A stretch of DNA of 64,000 nt from Lysinibacillus sp. 2017 (GCF_003073375.1 NZ_CP029002.1:3086001-3150000), one strand, 5' to 3'. Positions 8,303-17,541 are shown, counted from the first letter of the stretch. The notes: a model not told the origin generated them from the sequence alone. Program-made: numbers and translations.

Positions 8303-9838
8303 TCATTTTTCCATACTTATTAAATTTTGGCTCGTCATCAAAAGCATAATCTCAAGGCATAAACGATTTTCATAATTCATAAAATCACTTCCAATGATCT
8401 GTTCAATTTTTTCAAGACGATGGTAAAGGGTTTGACGGACAATAAATAATTTTTCTGCCGTTTCCTTTTTTAATCCATTACATTGTAAATACATAGTCAA
8501 GGTTTGCATTAAGTTGCTGTTATGTTTTCGATCATAAAGACTAAGTTTTTCTACTTTTTCATTCGCCATATGCATAAGTATTTGATTATTTTGTAGCACT
8601 TTCACCATATGATAAAGTGTCAGGTCATCATAAAAATAGGAAAGTTCCATGTTCTTCAGACGGATTTGTAATGAATCTTGTGCGGTTTGATAGCTTTCTT
8701 GTATCTCATTATAGTGGTACACATATTTTCCTACTGCAATTAATGTATCAAGTCTATATTGATTAATAATTTCATACATCGCACGTTTCATACGCTCTTT
8801 ATACGTATTTTCTTGAAGTAGATCACCTAAGATGAAAATTAAATATTGCGATTGCTCCACAATAAATGTATAAAAACCTTCTTTTTTTAAGGACTGACGC
8901 AAATTAATTTTATAATTCGTTAAATCCTTTTTAATATTTTCTCTTCTTAACTGATGAAGCATTACCATCCAACCATTTTGGGTTAGTTTTGGATCAATCT
9001 CTTCTATAAAATAAATCATTTCTTCGTTGCTATTTTGACCTTCCAACCACTTCTCAAAAAATTTTCGGTGCTCACTTTCAAGCTTTTCTTCTATAAATAA
9101 GTCTCTTAATACAAATTGAGACAAGGTCACTACCGTTCTGTCCAAAATTAGAATGTCTAAATTATTAATTTCCCTTTTTTCACAATAAATGTATACCGTG
9201 CCATACACATGATCAAATAAATTCAATTCATTACACGCAGTATATTTACTATTCAATCCGTTGATATAATCTTTGAGGTTTTCAATTTTTTTATCTGGTA
9301 TTGCTATGCTTGTCCTTTTGTTCACATCAAAAAATACATTTACATTTAAATATTTTTGCATGTATTGAAGAATTTTTACTTTGTCATTTACCTTTAAAGC
9401 ATACCTATTTATTTTTTGAGAATAATCTTCAAGCTGTTTTAAAATATCGTATTGTTGATGAATAATTCCGGTATGTAAATCCTGTGTAATCTCGATAAAA
9501 GGGACAACTTGTTCGAAAACAATAAGAGGAAAATCCAATTTATTTGCTAAATTAATAACGCTGTCGGGGATGATTTCAATATACATTCCTAACTCAACAC
9601 AAAGACCTGCCACATCTAAATCACTAAGTTGTTGGACAAATTGAAGAAAACCTTTTTCATTATCTTTTAAAATAACGCCAGTGGTAAGTATCAACTCATT
9701 GCCTTTTATTAATTGTTTTACATCAGTAACTTCCATTATATGAATCCATTTAATGACATGGCTTAATCCCATTTTACCTGCGACTACTTTTGCAACTTCA
9801 AAATGTTTTCGATTTAATACTTCTTGAACCGTTAACAT
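8303..9838 (-). CDS. PucR-family transcriptional regulator
   Basis: Probable DNA-binding activator of the pyrimidine cluster. The 511-residue protein has an N-terminal PucR sensory domain (about 1-125, with VAGLCVELG), a central GGDEF-like region and a C-terminal PucR helix-turn-helix (about 445-505, NGLKKETAEKLFIVRQTLYH). The start ATG at 9838 follows GGGGAGG by 8 nt; an upstream ATG at 9871 lacks a site. It is divergent from the amidohydrolase gene, with a 131-bp shared control region. Its stop codon lies in the 8-bp duplication of the MITE-like element, so the protein end appears intact. The effector (a pyrimidine breakdown product) is inferred. Confidence 0.88.
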   Translation of the reverse strand: MLTVQEVLNRKHFEVAKVVAGKMGLSHVIKWIHIMEVTDVKQLIKGNELILTTGVILKDNEKGFLQFVQQLSDLDVAGLCVELGMYIEIIPDSVINLANKLDFPLIVFEQVVPFIEITQDLHTGIIHQQYDILKQLEDYSQKINRYALKVNDKVKILQYMQKYLNVNVFFDVNKRTSIAIPDKKIENLKDYINGLNSKYTACNELNLFDHVYGTVYIYCEKREINNLDILILDRTVVTLSQFVLRDLFIEEKLESEHRKFFEKWLEGQNSNEEMIYFIEEIDPKLTQNGWMVMLHQLRRENIKKDLTNYKINLRQSLKKEGFYTFIVEQSQYLIFILGDLLQENTYKERMKRAMYEIINQYRLDTLIAVGKYVYHYNEIQESYQTAQDSLQIRLKNMELSYFYDDLTLYHMVKVLQNNQILMHMANEKVEKLSLYDRKHNSNLMQTLTMYLQCNGLKKETAEKLFIVRQTLYHRLEKIEQIIGSDFMNYENRLCLEIMLLMTSQNLISMEK

Positions 9839-9969
9839 AAGTGTTTCCTCCCCAATTGACATATTGTCCATACGATTATTGCAATATTTTACAATCCGTA
9901 TATATAAATATGTTTTAAACGAGTGATATAGTATAACTGTATTTCTGACTTTAAAAAGGAGGTTACACT

Positions 9970-11217
9970 ATGTTAAAAACAAATCGAGAACGACTAAAAA
10001 AATATATAGAGTTATTTAGTCAAATTGGGGCTACAGAAAATAATGGCGTCACACGATTAAGTCTTTCTGAAGAAGACATTATTGCTCGCGACAAATTTAA
10101 TGCCATTTGCAAAAACCTTGGAATGGTGGTAACCGTTGATGACATGGGTACAATGTATGCAACACTTCCATGTAAAACGGACAATTCACCTATTGTGATG
10201 GGTTCACATTTGGATTCAGTTATAAAAGGTGGGCGCTTTGACGGCGTACTCGGTGTGTTAACCGCCTTGGAAGCAGTAGAAACAATTATCGATGCAAATA
10301 TTGAACTTAATCATCCTTTAACTATCGTTAACTTTACAAATGAGGAAGGCGCACGCTTTGAACCTTCACTAATGGCCTCTGGGGTACTTTCAGGAAAATT
10401 TGAAAAAGCAAAAATGTTCACTTCAACAGATCGAGAAGGGATAACATTTGAAGAAGCATTAGAAAAGAGTGGTTATAAGGGCGAAGAAACTAATCGTTTA
10501 ACTGAGGCACATGCATACTTGGAACTTCATATTGAACAAGGTCCTGTTCTTGAGCATTACAATAAGGAAATTGGTGTTGTTGAAGGTGTTCTTGGAATGG
10601 TATGTTATGATATCACATTAACTGGGGAATCCAATCATGCAGGTACAACCCCTATTTCCATGCGAAAAGATAGTATGTTTGCTACCATGCAGATTATATC
10701 GATCTTACAAAACAAATTAAAACAACTTCCAGATGATCTTGTTTATACGATTGGACGTATTAACGCATATCCAAATATTCATACAGTAATTCCAAACACT
10801 GTAACATTCTCATTTGAATCCCGCCATCAAGACCCTGCAGTCATTAAACAAGTAGAACAAATCATTTTTGACTTACCAAAAGAAATTGAGAATTGTCAGC
10901 TTAGCTACACTAAATTATGGAGCCGTGAGACAGTTTATTTTGCACCTGAAGTGATTAATGCCGTAATGGCAAGTACAGATGAATTAGGTTACTCCAGCTA
11001 TCAAATGTTTAGTGGAGCGGGTCATGATGCGCAATTTATCGCAGGGTATATTCCTTCTACAATGATTTTCGTGCCTAGTGCAAAAGGTTACAGTCATCGT
11101 GAAGATGAATATACATCATATGAAGAGTGTTCAAAGGGTGCTGATGTACTTGTCAATGCCGTATTAAAAATTGCTAAAAGTACCATTCCTTCAACAAATT
11201 CCGTTAGTGTAAATTAA
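9970..11217 (+). CDS. N-carbamoyl-beta-alanine amidohydrolase (M20-type carbamoylase)
   Basis: Metal-dependent amidase of the hydantoinase/carbamoylase group. Here it most likely hydrolyses N-carbamoyl-beta-alanine to beta-alanine, CO2 and ammonia, step three of the pathway. The 415-residue protein has the binuclear metal ligands in GSHLDSV (His80) and GGRFDG (Asp91), the catalytic pair in NEEG (Glu125-126), LELHIEQGPVLE and the C-terminal GYSHREDEY. The dimerisation insert covers roughly 210-325. The start follows AGGAGG. It is transcribed away from pucR. Allantoate amidohydrolase and L-carbamoylase are the same family; the absence of purine genes and presence of preTA and hydA favour the beta-alanine form. 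Confidence 0.88.
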   Translation: MLKTNRERLKKYIELFSQIGATENNGVTRLSLSEEDIIARDKFNAICKNLGMVVTVDDMGTMYATLPCKTDNSPIVMGSHLDSVIKGGRFDGVLGVLTALEAVETIIDANIELNHPLTIVNFTNEEGARFEPSLMASGVLSGKFEKAKMFTSTDREGITFEEALEKSGYKGEETNRLTEAHAYLELHIEQGPVLEHYNKEIGVVEGVLGMVCYDITLTGESNHAGTTPISMRKDSMFATMQIISILQNKLKQLPDDLVYTIGRINAYPNIHTVIPNTVTFSFESRHQDPAVIKQVEQIIFDLPKEIENCQLSYTKLWSRETVYFAPEVINAVMASTDELGYSSYQMFSGAGHDAQFIAGYIPSTMIFVPSAKGYSHREDEYTSYEECSKGADVLVNAVLKIAKSTIPSTNSVSVN

Positions 11218-11218
11218 T

Positions 11219-11430
11219 GGATCATCACCATAAGTTGGGGATGGCAAAATTTTAGGATTCAAAGTGATTCCTTTTTAATCTAGTCCGTTCTGCTACGCTA
11301 CGGGGGACGCTTTCCTGGGGGCGTGGCTCCATCTAACTTGTTGCTTGCCTCTAAGGCGGCAAGCAACAAGTGGATATTCCGCGCACGCTTAATCCCCCAA
11401 GGAGTCGCCCCCTGCGCTTCGCGTCACTCG
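11219..11430. mobile_element. MITE-like element, truncated inverted copy
   Basis: Starts GGATCATCACCATAAG one base after the amidohydrolase stop codon. It matches the right-hand 210 bp or so of the 7793-8301 element in reverse orientation, then similarity stops near 11430. The other terminal repeat and a target duplication are missing. With the first copy it makes an inverted pair around pucR and the amidohydrolase. Confidence 0.8.
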
Positions 11431-11475
11431 TTTTATAAATGATAGGGATTACTACTTTATGCTACCGAAAGTATT

Positions 11476-11512
11476 AAAAAAGCGATTTCCATCTAACGGA
11501 AATCGCTTTTTT
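11476..11512. terminator. Bidirectional terminator
   Basis: Perfect 15-bp stem AAAAAAGCGATTTCC / GGAAATCGCTTTTTT with a 7-nt loop. A and T tracts on both sides allow it to serve both the amidohydrolase (plus) and the zinc-ribbon gene (minus). Confidence 0.85.
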
Positions 11513-11558
11513 CATATTCTATTTTTAGTTCCATTTATATTTAGACCCTAAGTTCAAA

Positions 11559-12026
11559 TTACCCCATACTATTCCCACACTTCTCACAAAACATTTTAGG
11601 TTCATCATAATGCTCGTTACAGTTACTACAACAATAGGTTTGTGTAGACAGTATGTCTTGATTTACTTCTTCTACTAATGAATTTTTTTCATCAGATTCC
11701 CTAACCACTGCTTCTTCAACGCCGACTAATTTGCCGCGTTCACTTAATTCTTCAATTTCCAGTTCTAGCCGCGCGATAGCCTTTTCTTTTGTCTCAATTT
11801 GAGTAAGTTGATAGTTTACCATAGTAATCGAAAACAGATTATTTCGATTCATATTGACGATTTCCCCAATTTCTTGTTTGAGAAACTTTATTTCGTCTTC
11901 TAACACACCAATTTGTTTTCGTACTTTAGATCGATCAACAGCAAGTGACGTTTTGCTACTAAGTGTACTGACTTTTTTATCTACCTTTTTCCTCCAATTT
12001 TGAAATGCCCCTTTAACTTCAACCAT
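11559..12026 (-). CDS. Coiled-coil protein with C-terminal zinc ribbon
   Basis: 155-residue protein of unknown role. Residues from about 30 to 115 are charged and heptad-like, predicting a coiled coil. The C-terminus carries CCSNCNEHYDEP and FCEKCG, two CxxC knuckles that would bind one zinc. No membrane segment or signal peptide. ATG 12026 follows GGAGG by 6 nt; an upstream in-frame ATG at 12044 has no site. It stands alone between terminators. Zinc-ribbon domains of this type are common in small Bacillales proteins, so the architecture is clear but the function is not. Confidence 0.75.
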   Translation of the reverse strand: MVEVKGAFQNWRKKVDKKVSTLSSKTSLAVDRSKVRKQIGVLEDEIKFLKQEIGEIVNMNRNNLFSITMVNYQLTQIETKEKAIARLELEIEELSERGKLVGVEEAVVRESDEKNSLVEEVNQDILSTQTYCCSNCNEHYDEPKMFCEKCGNSMG

Positions 12027-12207
12027 AAAAGACCTCCATTTCAAACGAAATATTCATCTAGCAATCAACATGGCCAGCTACTGTATCCTCTTTTTACAAT
12101 ATGTATCTCCTTATTAAAGTATTACCGTGCGTCGTTTAATTTGTTTTCTACCGGCGTGCATCAGCAATTGGTGGGGTGGTTTTTGGTTATTATTGGAATT
12201 AAAAACA

Positions 12208-12234
12208 GGGTGACTCAACATTTATGAGTCACCC
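12208..12234 (-). terminator. Terminator after tatA
   Basis: GGGTGACTCA / TGAGTCACCC, a perfect 10-bp stem with a 7-nt loop, followed on the minus strand by TGTTTTTA. It ends the dehydrogenase-tatA transcription unit. Confidence 0.85.
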
Positions 12235-12244
12235 AACTTTGTAT

Positions 12245-12436
12245 TTACTTTTTCTCCTTATCATCTTTTCCGGTCTTTTTCTGTTCATCATCTTCCATCA
12301 AATCACGGGTAGACGATTTAAATTCACGTAATGTTTCACCAACAGCTTTTCCTAATTGAGGTAATTTTGCTGGTCCAAATAAAATTAAAGCAATCACCAA
12401 TATAATGATTAATCCTGGTACACCAATACTGGGCAT
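12245..12436 (-). CDS. tatA: Sec-independent protein translocase subunit TatA
   Basis: Small membrane protein that builds the pore of the twin-arginine export system. The 63 residues contain a short transmembrane helix (about 7-20), the invariant [10 protein letters not shown] hinge (20-29), an amphipathic helix and a charged tail. It is the last gene after the Tat-signal-bearing dehydrogenase small subunit and its GMC partner, 30 bp downstream of the latter. Dedicated TatA copies next to their substrate are known in Bacillales (for example tatAd beside phoD). No tatC lies in the window. Confidence 0.94.
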   Translation of the reverse strand: MPSIGVPGLIIILVIALILFGPAKLPQLGKAVGETLREFKSSTRDLMEDDEQKKTGKDDKEKK

Positions 12437-12466
12437 AGAAAGTACTCCTTTCCATATGTCGTATGA

Positions 12467-14191
12467 TTATTTTGGCTGAATGACTAAACCGCCACCATTT
12501 TTTAAGAATGCCATCATACCTTCTGTCGCACGATAAGTTAATGCACCCATTGTCGGTGTTGGGTTCATCGGTCCGAAATGCGGAAATGCCGAAGATCCAC
12601 ATACAAATAAGTTTTCGTAATCCCACATTTGTGAATAGTTATTGACGGCCGAGTTTTTTGGACTCGAACCCATAATAGCACCACCCCCATCATGTTGGAA
12701 TGTAAAGCGACCACTGAAATGCTCTTGCATTGGGTGAGGCACAACAAGATCTGCCCCCATTTCTTCTAATTGCTTTACACATTTGTCAGACAAAAATTCA
12801 TGACGTTTAAAATCCATCTCATGATAATCAAATGTGACACGAAGTAACGGATCTCCATAGTCATCTTTATAAACAGGATCTAAACTTAAGTAGTTATCTT
12901 TATAAGGTAAAAATGCACGCTGCGATACCACCGATAAAGTTCTATTGTAGTAATAGATTGATTTATCTTTAAACTCTTTCCCCCATGACGGCGTATCAGG
13001 AGGAACTGGATTGTTCGTGATTGGCTCATTTCCTAATAAGTGCATTTCAATTTGACCACCATGAATAAAGTCAACATTCGTATGATCAAAATTATCAGCA
13101 TTGAAATCATTGTAAGCAGAACCCCATGCGCCTGTACCTATGAAATTGTTGAATTTCTTTTCTTCAAAGTAACCAGTGGCACCTAAAATGGTATGGTGAT
13201 CCGTATAGTTCTTACCAATAATTCCTTTACCTGTATCTGGGTCATAAGGTTGACCAATTTTAGATAGAAGCAGTAACCTCACATTATTAAAAATATAGCT
13301 CGTTAGTGCGACTACATCCGCTAGTTGATCAAATTCTTCACCTGTTCGAATGTCGCGATAACGAACACCTACAACTTTATTACCATTCTTTAAAATACGT
13401 GTCACCAACGCATGTGTTCGTAATTCAAACTTTCCTGTCTTTTTGGCAGTTGGAATAACTGTCACGATCGGATCTGATTTAGCACCGTATTCACAACCAT
13501 AGCTCCCACAGAATGAGCAATATTGACAGGCATTTAATGTTTCACCATCCGGATTTGTATACACTTCAGATACATTTCCTGCGGGTACTCGGTATGGGTG
13601 ATAACCTAAACGGTCAGCTGCATCATGAAACATCTGTAGTTGCGGTGCCATTAATAATGGCGGTGTCGGATACGGTGCCGAACGAGGACCGGCTAAAGGA
13701 TCTTCTTCCCCCGAAATACCAGCCATTTGTTCAAATTTTGTATAGTATGGTTCAATTTCTTCGTAAGTAATCCCCCAATCTTGTATAAGCATATTGTCAG
13801 GGATTTTACCTGCTCCATAACGTTCAATCGTTTTACTACGAATTTCAAAATCATACGGGAAGTAACGGTAGGCTTGAGCACCCCAGTGTGTACCACCGCC
13901 ACCTGTGCCTGTACCAAGAACTAAATCACTTTCACTTCTTACAGGACGTGCCTCATCTTTTCTCGTGTTACGAAATGTTAGTGTATCTTTATTTAATTTT
14001 TGCATTAAGTCTTTACGAATATTGTATTTATACTCGTCATGACAAAGTAAAAAATCTTCAACCGATCGTTCTTCTCCGCGTTCTAACCCAACAACATTGT
14101 AACCAGCTTTTGTTAACTCGGCAGCAACAATTCCACCTGCCCATCCCATTCCAGTTGTCACAACATCTACTTTTGGTAATACTGTAACCAT
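12467..14191 (-). CDS. GMC-family FAD oxidoreductase (gluconate 2-dehydrogenase-like large subunit)
   Basis: 574-residue flavoprotein that probably oxidises a sugar or polyol outside the membrane. An FAD-binding motif appears as GMGWAG at residues 14-19 in a beta-alpha-beta fold, then VLGTGTGGGGTHWGA near 91. A CQYCSFCGSYGCEYGAK cysteine cluster lies near 222. The C-terminal NPTPTMGALTYR is typical of GMC dehydrogenases. It has no signal peptide and so may be exported as a complex with the Tat-signal subunit encoded 17 bp upstream. The cytochrome c subunit of three-part dehydrogenases is absent here. Substrate unknown. Confidence 0.88.
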   Translation of the reverse strand: MVTVLPKVDVVTTGMGWAGGIVAAELTKAGYNVVGLERGEERSVEDFLLCHDEYKYNIRKDLMQKLNKDTLTFRNTRKDEARPVRSESDLVLGTGTGGGGTHWGAQAYRYFPYDFEIRSKTIERYGAGKIPDNMLIQDWGITYEEIEPYYTKFEQMAGISGEEDPLAGPRSAPYPTPPLLMAPQLQMFHDAADRLGYHPYRVPAGNVSEVYTNPDGETLNACQYCSFCGSYGCEYGAKSDPIVTVIPTAKKTGKFELRTHALVTRILKNGNKVVGVRYRDIRTGEEFDQLADVVALTSYIFNNVRLLLLSKIGQPYDPDTGKGIIGKNYTDHHTILGATGYFEEKKFNNFIGTGAWGSAYNDFNADNFDHTNVDFIHGGQIEMHLLGNEPITNNPVPPDTPSWGKEFKDKSIYYYNRTLSVVSQRAFLPYKDNYLSLDPVYKDDYGDPLLRVTFDYHEMDFKRHEFLSDKCVKQLEEMGADLVVPHPMQEHFSGRFTFQHDGGGAIMGSSPKNSAVNNYSQMWDYENLFVCGSSAFPHFGPMNPTPTMGALTYRATEGMMAFLKNGGGLVIQPK

Positions 14192-14208
14192 TATTTTCCC
14201 CCTACCCT

Positions 14209-14949
14209 TTAATGTTTATGTCCACCTACGGAAATTGGATCGATGACTAGGAACTCATCTGATTGTGCATACGCAAGGTATGACATTTGTGCACCTGGGA
14301 ACTCTTTCATTTTCCAGCCATCCATATTTTTGTTCCCTCCGTATAAAGGATCACAGAAGCATCCTTGTAAAGTTACATTCCGCAATAAACCGAAAAATGC
14401 AGAAGAGGAGATTAAATTCATTTCAACTTCACCCGCTTCAAGCTTTTGTAAAATCGCAATTTTTTGTTCTTCGTCTAATTCCGTAAAACTACTCGCATCA
14501 TACTCGCTTTTTGCAAGTTCTTTAAGCTTCCGCGCACCTTCGATAAAAATAGCCCCATTCGTTAATGGTGTATGGCCCTCTTGGAATGGCTCTTTTCGAT
14601 ATTCATACGTATTCGTACCCCATTGACCTGCCAATTGTTTGTCTAAGAAGTAAGGTGCATTAAGGGCGATTGCACCAGGACCGTTTGAATCTTCTGGATA
14701 AATCACATCCATTGCAGCGGCAATCGTATCGAAATCGGATGTGCGGCGAAAGAACTGTAAGGCTTCTGTAAAATCAGGTTGTCCTCCATTCTGCGTTGTA
14801 GTGACTGGTCCTTGAGTTCCGTTTTTATTTGTGAAAAGAGACCCTAACGTACCACCTAGTACTAGCCCTCCCACTGCAATACCAGAATTCTTTAAAAATG
14901 AACGTCTCGACGACTTTTTATCTAAAATCTTTTCTTTTCCCTCGTCCAT
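14209..14949 (-). CDS. Gluconate 2-dehydrogenase subunit 3-like protein with Tat signal
   Basis: 246-residue small subunit of a membrane dehydrogenase. The N-terminus has a textbook twin-arginine signal, SRRSFLK at 14-20, followed by the hydrophobic stretch GIAVGGLVLGGTLG. The mature part resembles gluconate 2-dehydrogenase subunit 3 (DAAMDVIYPED-type segment, then the C-terminal CFCDPLYGGNKNMDGW). The start ATG follows AGGAGGG. It is first in the unit with the GMC subunit and tatA. The small subunit probably carries the flavoprotein across the membrane. Confidence 0.88.
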   Translation of the reverse strand: MDEGKEKILDKKSSRRSFLKNSGIAVGGLVLGGTLGSLFTNKNGTQGPVTTTQNGGQPDFTEALQFFRRTSDFDTIAAAMDVIYPEDSNGPGAIALNAPYFLDKQLAGQWGTNTYEYRKEPFQEGHTPLTNGAIFIEGARKLKELAKSEYDASSFTELDEEQKIAILQKLEAGEVEMNLISSSAFFGLLRNVTLQGCFCDPLYGGNKNMDGWKMKEFPGAQMSYLAYAQSDEFLVIDPISVGGHKH

Positions 14950-15100
14950 AATTTCCCTCCTATTTTTAATCTCTTACTTAATAAAAATAATCATTCATTT
15001 CAGCAGTGAATGAATACCTTTTTATCCATTATTTCTATTGTTTGCATTAAATATTCATCTATTTTTTCTTTCTATTCATTTGACCTTGTAAAATCAACAA

Positions 15101-15138
15101 AAAAATCCGTCCTGCAAATTTGTGCAAGACGGATTTTT
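15101..15138. terminator. Terminator after the amino acid ABC operon
   Basis: AAAAATCCGTC pairs with GACGGATTTTT. T tracts on both strands. It lies 40 bp past the stop of the substrate-binding protein gene (minus strand). Confidence 0.85.
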
Positions 15139-15179
15139 TCTAGTCACTATTAAGATGTTTATTGGAAATATACTGTCAA

Positions 15180-15968
15180 TTAATCGATTTTTTGACCAGT
15201 AATTTCTTCTAACTTCCCGTTTTCTTTAATTTTCTTAAGACCTTCGTTTAAAAGATCAAGTAATTCTTTGTTTCCTTTTTTCACCATAAATCCGTAATAC
15301 TCTTTTTCAAACTGATCTGATTCAATTGCTTTTAAACCAGATTTCGGATTGTTTTTTAAGTATTCTAACACAACGGCATTGTCACCAATAGAAGCCGCTG
15401 CTGTTCCATTAATTACTTCTTGGAATGCAATAGGTTGATTCTCATATGCTAAAATATTTGTGCTCGTAATTCCTTGTAAATCTTTTGCAGCTTCATGACC
15501 TGTTGTATTTATTTGTACAGATATTTTTTTGTCTTTTAATTCATCTAATGTTTTAATCGGTGAATCTTCTTTTACAACAATCATTAATGTTGCTTCATAG
15601 TATGGATCTGTAAAATCAAATGTCTTTTTACGCTCTTCTGTAATTGTAATACCAGATGCCCCTAAGTCTAATTCTTTATTCGTTACTTGTTGGAATACTG
15701 GCTCCCAACCTACATTTTTAAATTCAACTTCAGCATCCACTTCTGCACCGATTGCATTCATGACATCTACATCTATCCCAACGATTTCACCCTTGTCAGT
15801 CATCGATTCAAATGGTGCGAATGTGGCTTCTGTACCAACTGATAATTTTGAAAAGCCTTTGTCGCCTTCAGCACCTGAAGTATTGTCCTCCGACGTACCA
15901 CATGCAGCTAAAACTACCGATAATGCCAATACAAGCATTAACATAAATACATTATTTTTTTTCATCAT
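15180..15968 (-). CDS. Polar amino acid ABC transporter, substrate-binding lipoprotein
   Basis: Extracellular solute-binding lipoprotein of family 3, which captures an amino acid for the permease and ATPase encoded upstream. The signal peptide ends in a lipobox, VVLAACG, with the lipidated Cys23. The mature domain carries the family segment GIDVDVMNAIG and the two-lobe sequence including LDLGASGITITEERKKTFDFT. 262 residues is normal. GAGGGGG precedes a double ATG start. A 148-bp gap separates it from the ATPase gene, and a terminator follows. The ligand (glutamine, cystine, arginine or other) cannot be read from sequence. Confidence 0.92.
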   Translation of the reverse strand: MMKKNNVFMLMLVLALSVVLAACGTSEDNTSGAEGDKGFSKLSVGTEATFAPFESMTDKGEIVGIDVDVMNAIGAEVDAEVEFKNVGWEPVFQQVTNKELDLGASGITITEERKKTFDFTDPYYEATLMIVVKEDSPIKTLDELKDKKISVQINTTGHEAAKDLQGITSTNILAYENQPIAFQEVINGTAAASIGDNAVVLEYLKNNPKSGLKAIESDQFEKEYYGFMVKKGNKELLDLLNEGLKKIKENGKLEEITGQKID

Positions 15969-16116
15969 TCATAAATCCCCCTCTGTTTAACTTTTTATAA
16001 TTATACATATTAACTAATAAAAATACAATATTAAATTTCAATATTCGGAATTCCTACTATATGAAAGGACAATCTCACTCATTTACCTCTTCCGTAAGAC
16101 CGTCTTTCTTCGTTCG

Positions 16117-16839
16117 TTATAATACTTTTCCTAAAAAGGCTTTTGTACGCTCACTTTGTGGGTTACCGAAAAGATCTTCTGGATGTCCTTGTTCAACGAT
16201 ATAGCCACCATCCATAAACAATACACGATCGCCTACTTCACGTGCAAAGCCCATTTCATGTGTGACAACAACCATCGTCATCCCTTCTTTTGCCAGGTTT
16301 TTCATTACGTCTAAAACCTCTTTTACCATTTCTGGATCAAGGGCTGAAGTAGGCTCGTCAAATAACATAATTTTCGGCTTCATCGCAAGTGCTCGAGCTA
16401 TAGCAACACGTTGCTGCTGGCCACCTGAAAGCTGTTGCGGGTAATTATCCGCTTTTTCACGCAAACCCACTTTTTCTAATAATTCTATTGCAAGCTTTTT
16501 TGCATTTGCTTTATTTAATTTACGAATTTGCATCGGGGCCATTGTAATATTATCGATGACCGACATATGCGGAAACAGGTTAAATTGTTGGAACACCATG
16601 CCTACTTCTGTACGGATATCATTAATATTTGATTTTGGATCATTAATCTTGACGCCTTCAATGTAAATGGCACCATCTGTTACTTCTTCTAGTAAATTCA
16701 TGCAACGAAGGAATGTACTTTTACCTGAACCCGACGGACCGATAACACAGACAACTTCCTTTTCATGAATTTCGTAATCAATTCCTTTTAACACTTCGAG
16801 CTTGCCAAAATGCTTATGTAAATTTTCAACCTTAATCAT
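16117..16839 (-). CDS. Polar amino acid ABC transporter, ATP-binding protein
   Basis: 240-residue ATPase of the GlnQ type driving import. Walker A GPSGSGKS is at 34-41, the Q-loop at [11 protein letters not shown], the signature LSGGQQQR near 137, Walker [13 protein letters not shown], and the H-loop [12 protein letters not shown]. The start codon directly abuts the permease stop codon, showing translational coupling. With the permease and substrate-binding protein it forms a three-gene import system. Confidence 0.94.
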   Translation of the reverse strand: MIKVENLHKHFGKLEVLKGIDYEIHEKEVVCVIGPSGSGKSTFLRCMNLLEEVTDGAIYIEGVKINDPKSNINDIRTEVGMVFQQFNLFPHMSVIDNITMAPMQIRKLNKANAKKLAIELLEKVGLREKADNYPQQLSGGQQQRVAIARALAMKPKIMLFDEPTSALDPEMVKEVLDVMKNLAKEGMTMVVVTHEMGFAREVGDRVLFMDGGYIVEQGHPEDLFGNPQSERTKAFLGKVL

Positions 16840-17541
16840 TTAAGCACGCTCCTTTTTCTTTCTTGGGTTGTAATTGATATCGACTTTTCTTTCAATAAGC
16901 GTAATAACCTTTGAGGCCGAATACGTTAAGATTAAATAAAGGAATGCTGCGAATAAATACGGCTCCCAAAATCGATAATATGTACCTGCTACAATTTTAC
17001 TTACATATAAAATGTCTGCCCCAGCAATAATCGTAACTAGTGATGAGTCCTTTAATAGGGCGATAAACTCATTACCTAACGGAGGAATCATGCGACGAAA
17101 TGCTTGTGGCAAAATGACTTTACGCATCGCTTGGGAATGTGTTAAACCAAGTGAGCGTGCTGCTTCCATTTGCCCTTTATCAATGGACTGAATCCCTGCA
17201 CGGAAAATTTCTGCATTGTATGCCGCACTATTTAAGATTAGTCCAACAATCCCAGATATCCACCAGCCCAAACCATGTCCGAAAATAGTCGGAATGACCG
17301 CTAAATGTATTAATAGTAATTGCACCAGCATTGGCGTTCCACGAAATAAGTCTACGTAAATTTTAGCTGGCCAGTAGATCCACTTTTTCTGTGAAACTTG
17401 GCCTAATCCTAAAAATAGACCCAAAATAATCCCACCAATATAACCACATGCTGTTAATCCAATTGTTACGAGTAAGCCTTTTGCATACAGTTCACGGTAG
17501 TTCCAGATCATTTCCCAATGAAAAAAATCAAAAATCTCCAT
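16840..17541 (-). CDS. Polar amino acid ABC transporter, permease
   Basis: 233-residue inner-membrane subunit of the HisM/GlnP type with about five transmembrane helices. The EAA-like loop reads GQMEAARSLGLTHSQAMRKV, where it docks to the ATPase. The start ATG at 17541 follows GGAGGG by 6 nt. Six more codons upstream are open but have no ribosome site. It is the first gene of the operon permease-ATPase-binding protein. Confidence 0.93.
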   Translation of the reverse strand: MEIFDFFHWEMIWNYRELYAKGLLVTIGLTACGYIGGIILGLFLGLGQVSQKKWIYWPAKIYVDLFRGTPMLVQLLLIHLAVIPTIFGHGLGWWISGIVGLILNSAAYNAEIFRAGIQSIDKGQMEAARSLGLTHSQAMRKVILPQAFRRMIPPLGNEFIALLKDSSLVTIIAGADILYVSKIVAGTYYRFWEPYLFAAFLYLILTYSASKVITLIERKVDINYNPRKKKERA

